Source: CAYUHC01 sp964444555 (GTDB taxonomy: Bacteria > Patescibacteriota > Minisyncoccia > Phycocordibacterales > JACOZG01). Taken from it: DNA of 24,924 nt. Every line of letters begins with the position of its first letter. Within the stretch, counting starts at the first letter, position 1. Where the stretch lies: assembly GCA_964444555.1 (NCBI GenBank), contig CAYUHC010000011.1, positions 1 to 24,924 on the forward strand. Direction: 5' to 3'. This document shows, one piece after another, positions 23,306 through 24,924 of the stretch. The translations under genes and the position numbers were made by a program. The notes below the pieces were generated by a model. It saw only the letters and a list, made by a program, of their open reading frames with translations. It ran no database searches and had not been told where the DNA came from.

Positions 23306-24475
23306 ATGAAATACTTGATGGCGGTGGTGGCAGTAATGTTAGCAATGACTGGTTTGGTAACAGCTCAGACGACTTGGACGGGCACGAATGATGCCGCGGG
23401 AAATTCTTTAATTAATCTTCCAGTTTTGGGCCAGACTCCAGCGGACGCTAGTTACGTTCGGACGCTGACTCCTCCCGATTATGGTGCGACTTATCCGACA
23501 ACCGCTGATCCCGCCGCTGGAAAATCAGGTCTTTGGGTTGAGGGCATGGGCGCTTTGATTGGTGGCACTGGTTCTGTCCGTGGCGATCGGACTTTTTTCC
23601 GGGGTTATAATCTTTCGCCTGGTGCCAACGGTCAGGCTTGTGCCGCTATGGATAATCACTGTATCTTTGACCGAACTGAGGTTTACTATTGGAACGGCAC
23701 CTATCCTTCCTACGAACATCACATGGGCTTTATTGGTCGCGACGGCATTGTGCGTCGGATTTGGAATATGCAGGCCCGGCTTGATAAATATGCTATCGAC
23801 CTCGGTCTCCAGGCCACCCAGTTCGCCGTTTACGATGAGTATACGTCTGGGGTGGAGAATTCTTACTTTTCTTTGAGTAGTACGACGGCAATGTTTAATC
23901 AGACCACTGGTTTGGTTTTGAATCGCAACAACATGCCCCTGCTCGGTTTGCGAACGGCTTCCGCGGGTGGCAGTAGCACTCGGCTGTTGACGCTTAATAA
24001 CATCAACATGATTCAGATGGGTGGCGCCGCTCCTTACAACGGCCACTCCTTTATCACTCCCGTATTGTGGTCGTCTGATGAGTCTCATACGATTGCCCTT
24101 GGTTCTGGTAATAATGTGATTAACGATAACGATGGAGTGATCAAGTTCGTTAAGGCGAAGTACAATATTACTGCCCCAGCCGTGACTCTCCAGACGATGA
24201 ATCCGCATGTGGCGATCAGTGCTTCTAGCTCTGATATCCGTTTAGGCGCCTCGGCTAACTTCTTTGATTTGGACACCCGGATTACCCGTCCAGCGGCCAA
24301 CAACCTTCAATTGACCGCGATGACTGCCAACGCCACCACCACCATTACCTTGGGTCGTAGTGGTCAAAATAAGGGTACTTGTTTAGAGCTATTTGACCAC
24401 GCGGGTAGCCCGGTTTACCTTTCGGTGGCTCCTGGCGCCAACACGGTTTCGGTCTCGCCGGTTAGCTGTAAATAG
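23306..24475 (+). CDS. Secreted tail-fibre-like surface protein, paralogue 2
   Basis: Encodes 389 residues. ATG 23306 is preferred to the ATG two codons upstream (23300), because it gives an N-terminus MKYLMAVVAVMLAM... parallel to that of the first paralogue. The signal peptide ends near VTAQ (about 19). Next comes 'AAGNSLINLPVLGQTPADASYVR', a pattern much like the 'N-x-I-x-N-L-x-x-P-x-x-x-x-D-A-x-Y-V' repeat of phage tail fibres. The core repeats the first paralogue: 'DNHCIFDRTEVYYWNG', 'YEHHMGFIGRDG', 'IKFVKAKYNI', and a 31-residue C-terminal module bounded by C359 and C388. The N-terminal part is different, so the shared core has been joined to different stalks. Its stop lies 5 nt before the rRNA promoter, with no terminator visible. 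Confidence 0.7.
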   Translation: MKYLMAVVAVMLAMTGLVTAQTTWTGTNDAAGNSLINLPVLGQTPADASYVRTLTPPDYGATYPTTADPAAGKSGLWVEGMGALIGGTGSVRGDRTFFRGYNLSPGANGQACAAMDNHCIFDRTEVYYWNGTYPSYEHHMGFIGRDGIVRRIWNMQARLDKYAIDLGLQATQFAVYDEYTSGVENSYFSLSSTTAMFNQTTGLVLNRNNMPLLGLRTASAGGSSTRLLTLNNINMIQMGGAAPYNGHSFITPVLWSSDESHTIALGSGNNVINDNDGVIKFVKAKYNITAPAVTLQTMNPHVAISASSSDIRLGASANFFDLDTRITRPAANNLQLTAMTANATTTITLGRSGQNKGTCLELFDHAGSPVYLSVAPGANTVSVSPVSCK

Positions 24476-24479
24476 GGGC

Positions 24480-24507
24480 TTGACTTGCCTTTGGCCATAA
24501 GTATACT
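24480..24507 (+). promoter_or_regulatory. rRNA operon promoter
   Basis: TTGACT (24480-24485) and TATACT (24502-24507) with a 16-bp spacer form a sigma70-type promoter. It is the clearest two-part promoter in the window, and it starts only 5 nt after the preceding stop codon. Confidence 0.75.
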
Positions 24508-24513
24508 AAGAGG

Positions 24514-24548
24514 GCTTCGGCTTAAGGGACGAAGCGGTCTTTGACAAT
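24514..24548 (+). promoter_or_regulatory. rRNA leader: boxB-like hairpin and boxA-like antitermination site
   Basis: GCTTCG (24514-24519) pairs with CGAAGC (24530-24535) around a 10-nt loop. Directly after it, CGGTCTTTGACA (24535-24546) matches 9 of 12 bases of the E. coli rrn boxA TGCTCTTTAACA. The order, hairpin then boxA, is that of rrn leaders, where NusB/NusE bind boxA RNA and prevent early termination. TTGACA inside it could be mistaken for a -35, but no good -10 follows. Confidence 0.6.
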
Positions 24549-24601
24549 CGAAAAGTGTTGTATGTTTGTGAGTTTTCTTTTGTTCCGTTTCATTCGATGG
24601 G

Positions 24602-24622
24602 CTATTGCCGCCAAGGCAGTAG
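24602..24622 (+). other. Hairpin just before the 16S 5' end
   Basis: CTATTGCC (24602-24609) pairs with GGCAGTAG (24615-24622), eight pairs with one G-T and a 5-nt loop. It ends 2-3 nt before the predicted mature 16S end and may be a processing or folding element of the precursor. Confidence 0.5.
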
Positions 24623-24624
24623 TC

Positions 24625-24924
24625 TTTAATTAGAGTTTGATCTTGGCTCAGGATGAACGCTGGCGACGTGGATAAGGCATGCAAGTCGAGCGCCCCGCAA
24701 GGGGAGCGGCAGACGAGGTAGTAACACGTAGGTACGTACCCCCAAGTCGGGCATAGCTAGCCGAAAGGTTAGGTAATTCCCGATGGTCTCTTCACCAATT
24801 GGTGAAGAGTAAAGATTTATCGCTTGGGGAGCGGCCTGCGAAGTATCAGCTAGTTGGTAGGGTAATGGCCTACCAAGGCAATGACGCTTAGGGGAGGTGA
24901 GAGCCTGACCCCCACCGATGGGAC
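24625..24924 (+). rRNA. rrs: 16S ribosomal RNA, 5' end (partial)
   Basis: AGAGTTTGATCTTGGCTCAG (24632-24651) is the conserved sequence at E. coli positions 8-27, so base 1 is placed at about 24625. 'GATGAACGCTGGCGACGTG', 'GCATGCAAGTCGAGCG' and 'AGCTAGTTGGTAGGGTAATG' follow in the usual order, and the window ends inside the gene near the E. coli 330 region. The strand is the same as that of the 23S and 5S genes at the other end of the window. The variable regions are compatible with a CPR lineage, but I cannot place it more finely without alignment. Confidence 0.97.

Noticed and set aside
23525..24208. 227-codon open frame antisense to the second paralogue
   Set aside because: The sense frame has a signal peptide and a paralogue next door. 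The antisense product is Arg/His-rich with no domain, and another open frame antisense to the first paralogue at the matching place shows it is a composition effect.
21919..24475. Prophage remnant
   Set aside because: Only shaft-like patterns recall phage. Both proteins have bacterial signal peptides, and no capsid, terminase, portal, integrase or lysis gene is present.
24541..24569. A second rRNA promoter using TTGACA at 24541
   Set aside because: No -10 at proper spacing; the sequence fits boxA and follows a hairpin, as in rrn leaders.

Overview
The window reads as chromosomal DNA of a Candidate Phyla Radiation bacterium (Patescibacteria, probably Parcubacteria-like). This rests on gene style rather than a database match: several short secreted proteins join a coiled coil to a peptidoglycan-binding domain, there is a Cys-rich 'DG..N..E.GVDCGGSC' motif, very large Thr/Ser/Gly-rich surface proteins are present, and starts lack good Shine-Dalgarno sequences. 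The lineage call is an inference from protein style and the 16S 5' end.

Layout. The 3' end of a 23S rRNA gene and a 5S gene open the window (1-451). A plus-strand group follows (493-4370): a wall-binding secreted protein, a small secreted beta-domain protein, a membrane-anchored Cys-rich protein and a RodA/FtsW-type glycan polymerase. It converges on a minus-strand group (4379-6739) of two type IV pilin-like proteins and a GT4 glycosyltransferase. That group diverges from a plus-strand run that continues to the end: a polyprenyl-phosphate sugar-phosphate transferase, a PAP2 phosphatase, SecD, SecF, then a 13.5-kb block of surface-protein genes (10979-24475). The window closes with an rRNA promoter, an antitermination-type leader and the first ~300 nt of a 16S gene on the same strand.

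How the genes fit together. Most products act on or outside the cytoplasmic membrane. RodA, the sugar transferase, the glycosyltransferase and the PAP2 enzyme would build or recycle lipid-linked glycans. SecD and SecF drive export. The exported cargo includes pilins, three proteins with peptidoglycan-binding domains, a 1549-residue LamG/beta-helix protein, a 1676-residue repeat/FN3-like protein with a C-terminal membrane anchor, and two tandem paralogues with tail-fibre-like N-termini and an identical-length two-Cys C-terminal module. I read 10979-24475 as a candidate surface-attachment locus; this is inference.

The most striking signal outside the proteins is promoter placement. Nine -10-like elements, most of them extended (TGN-TANNNT), sit 6-9 nt before start codons, which predicts widespread leaderless transcription. 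The second structural oddity is that rRNA genes lie at both ends in the same orientation, about 24 kb apart, implying two rrn loci, unlinked 16S and 23S genes, or an assembly join.
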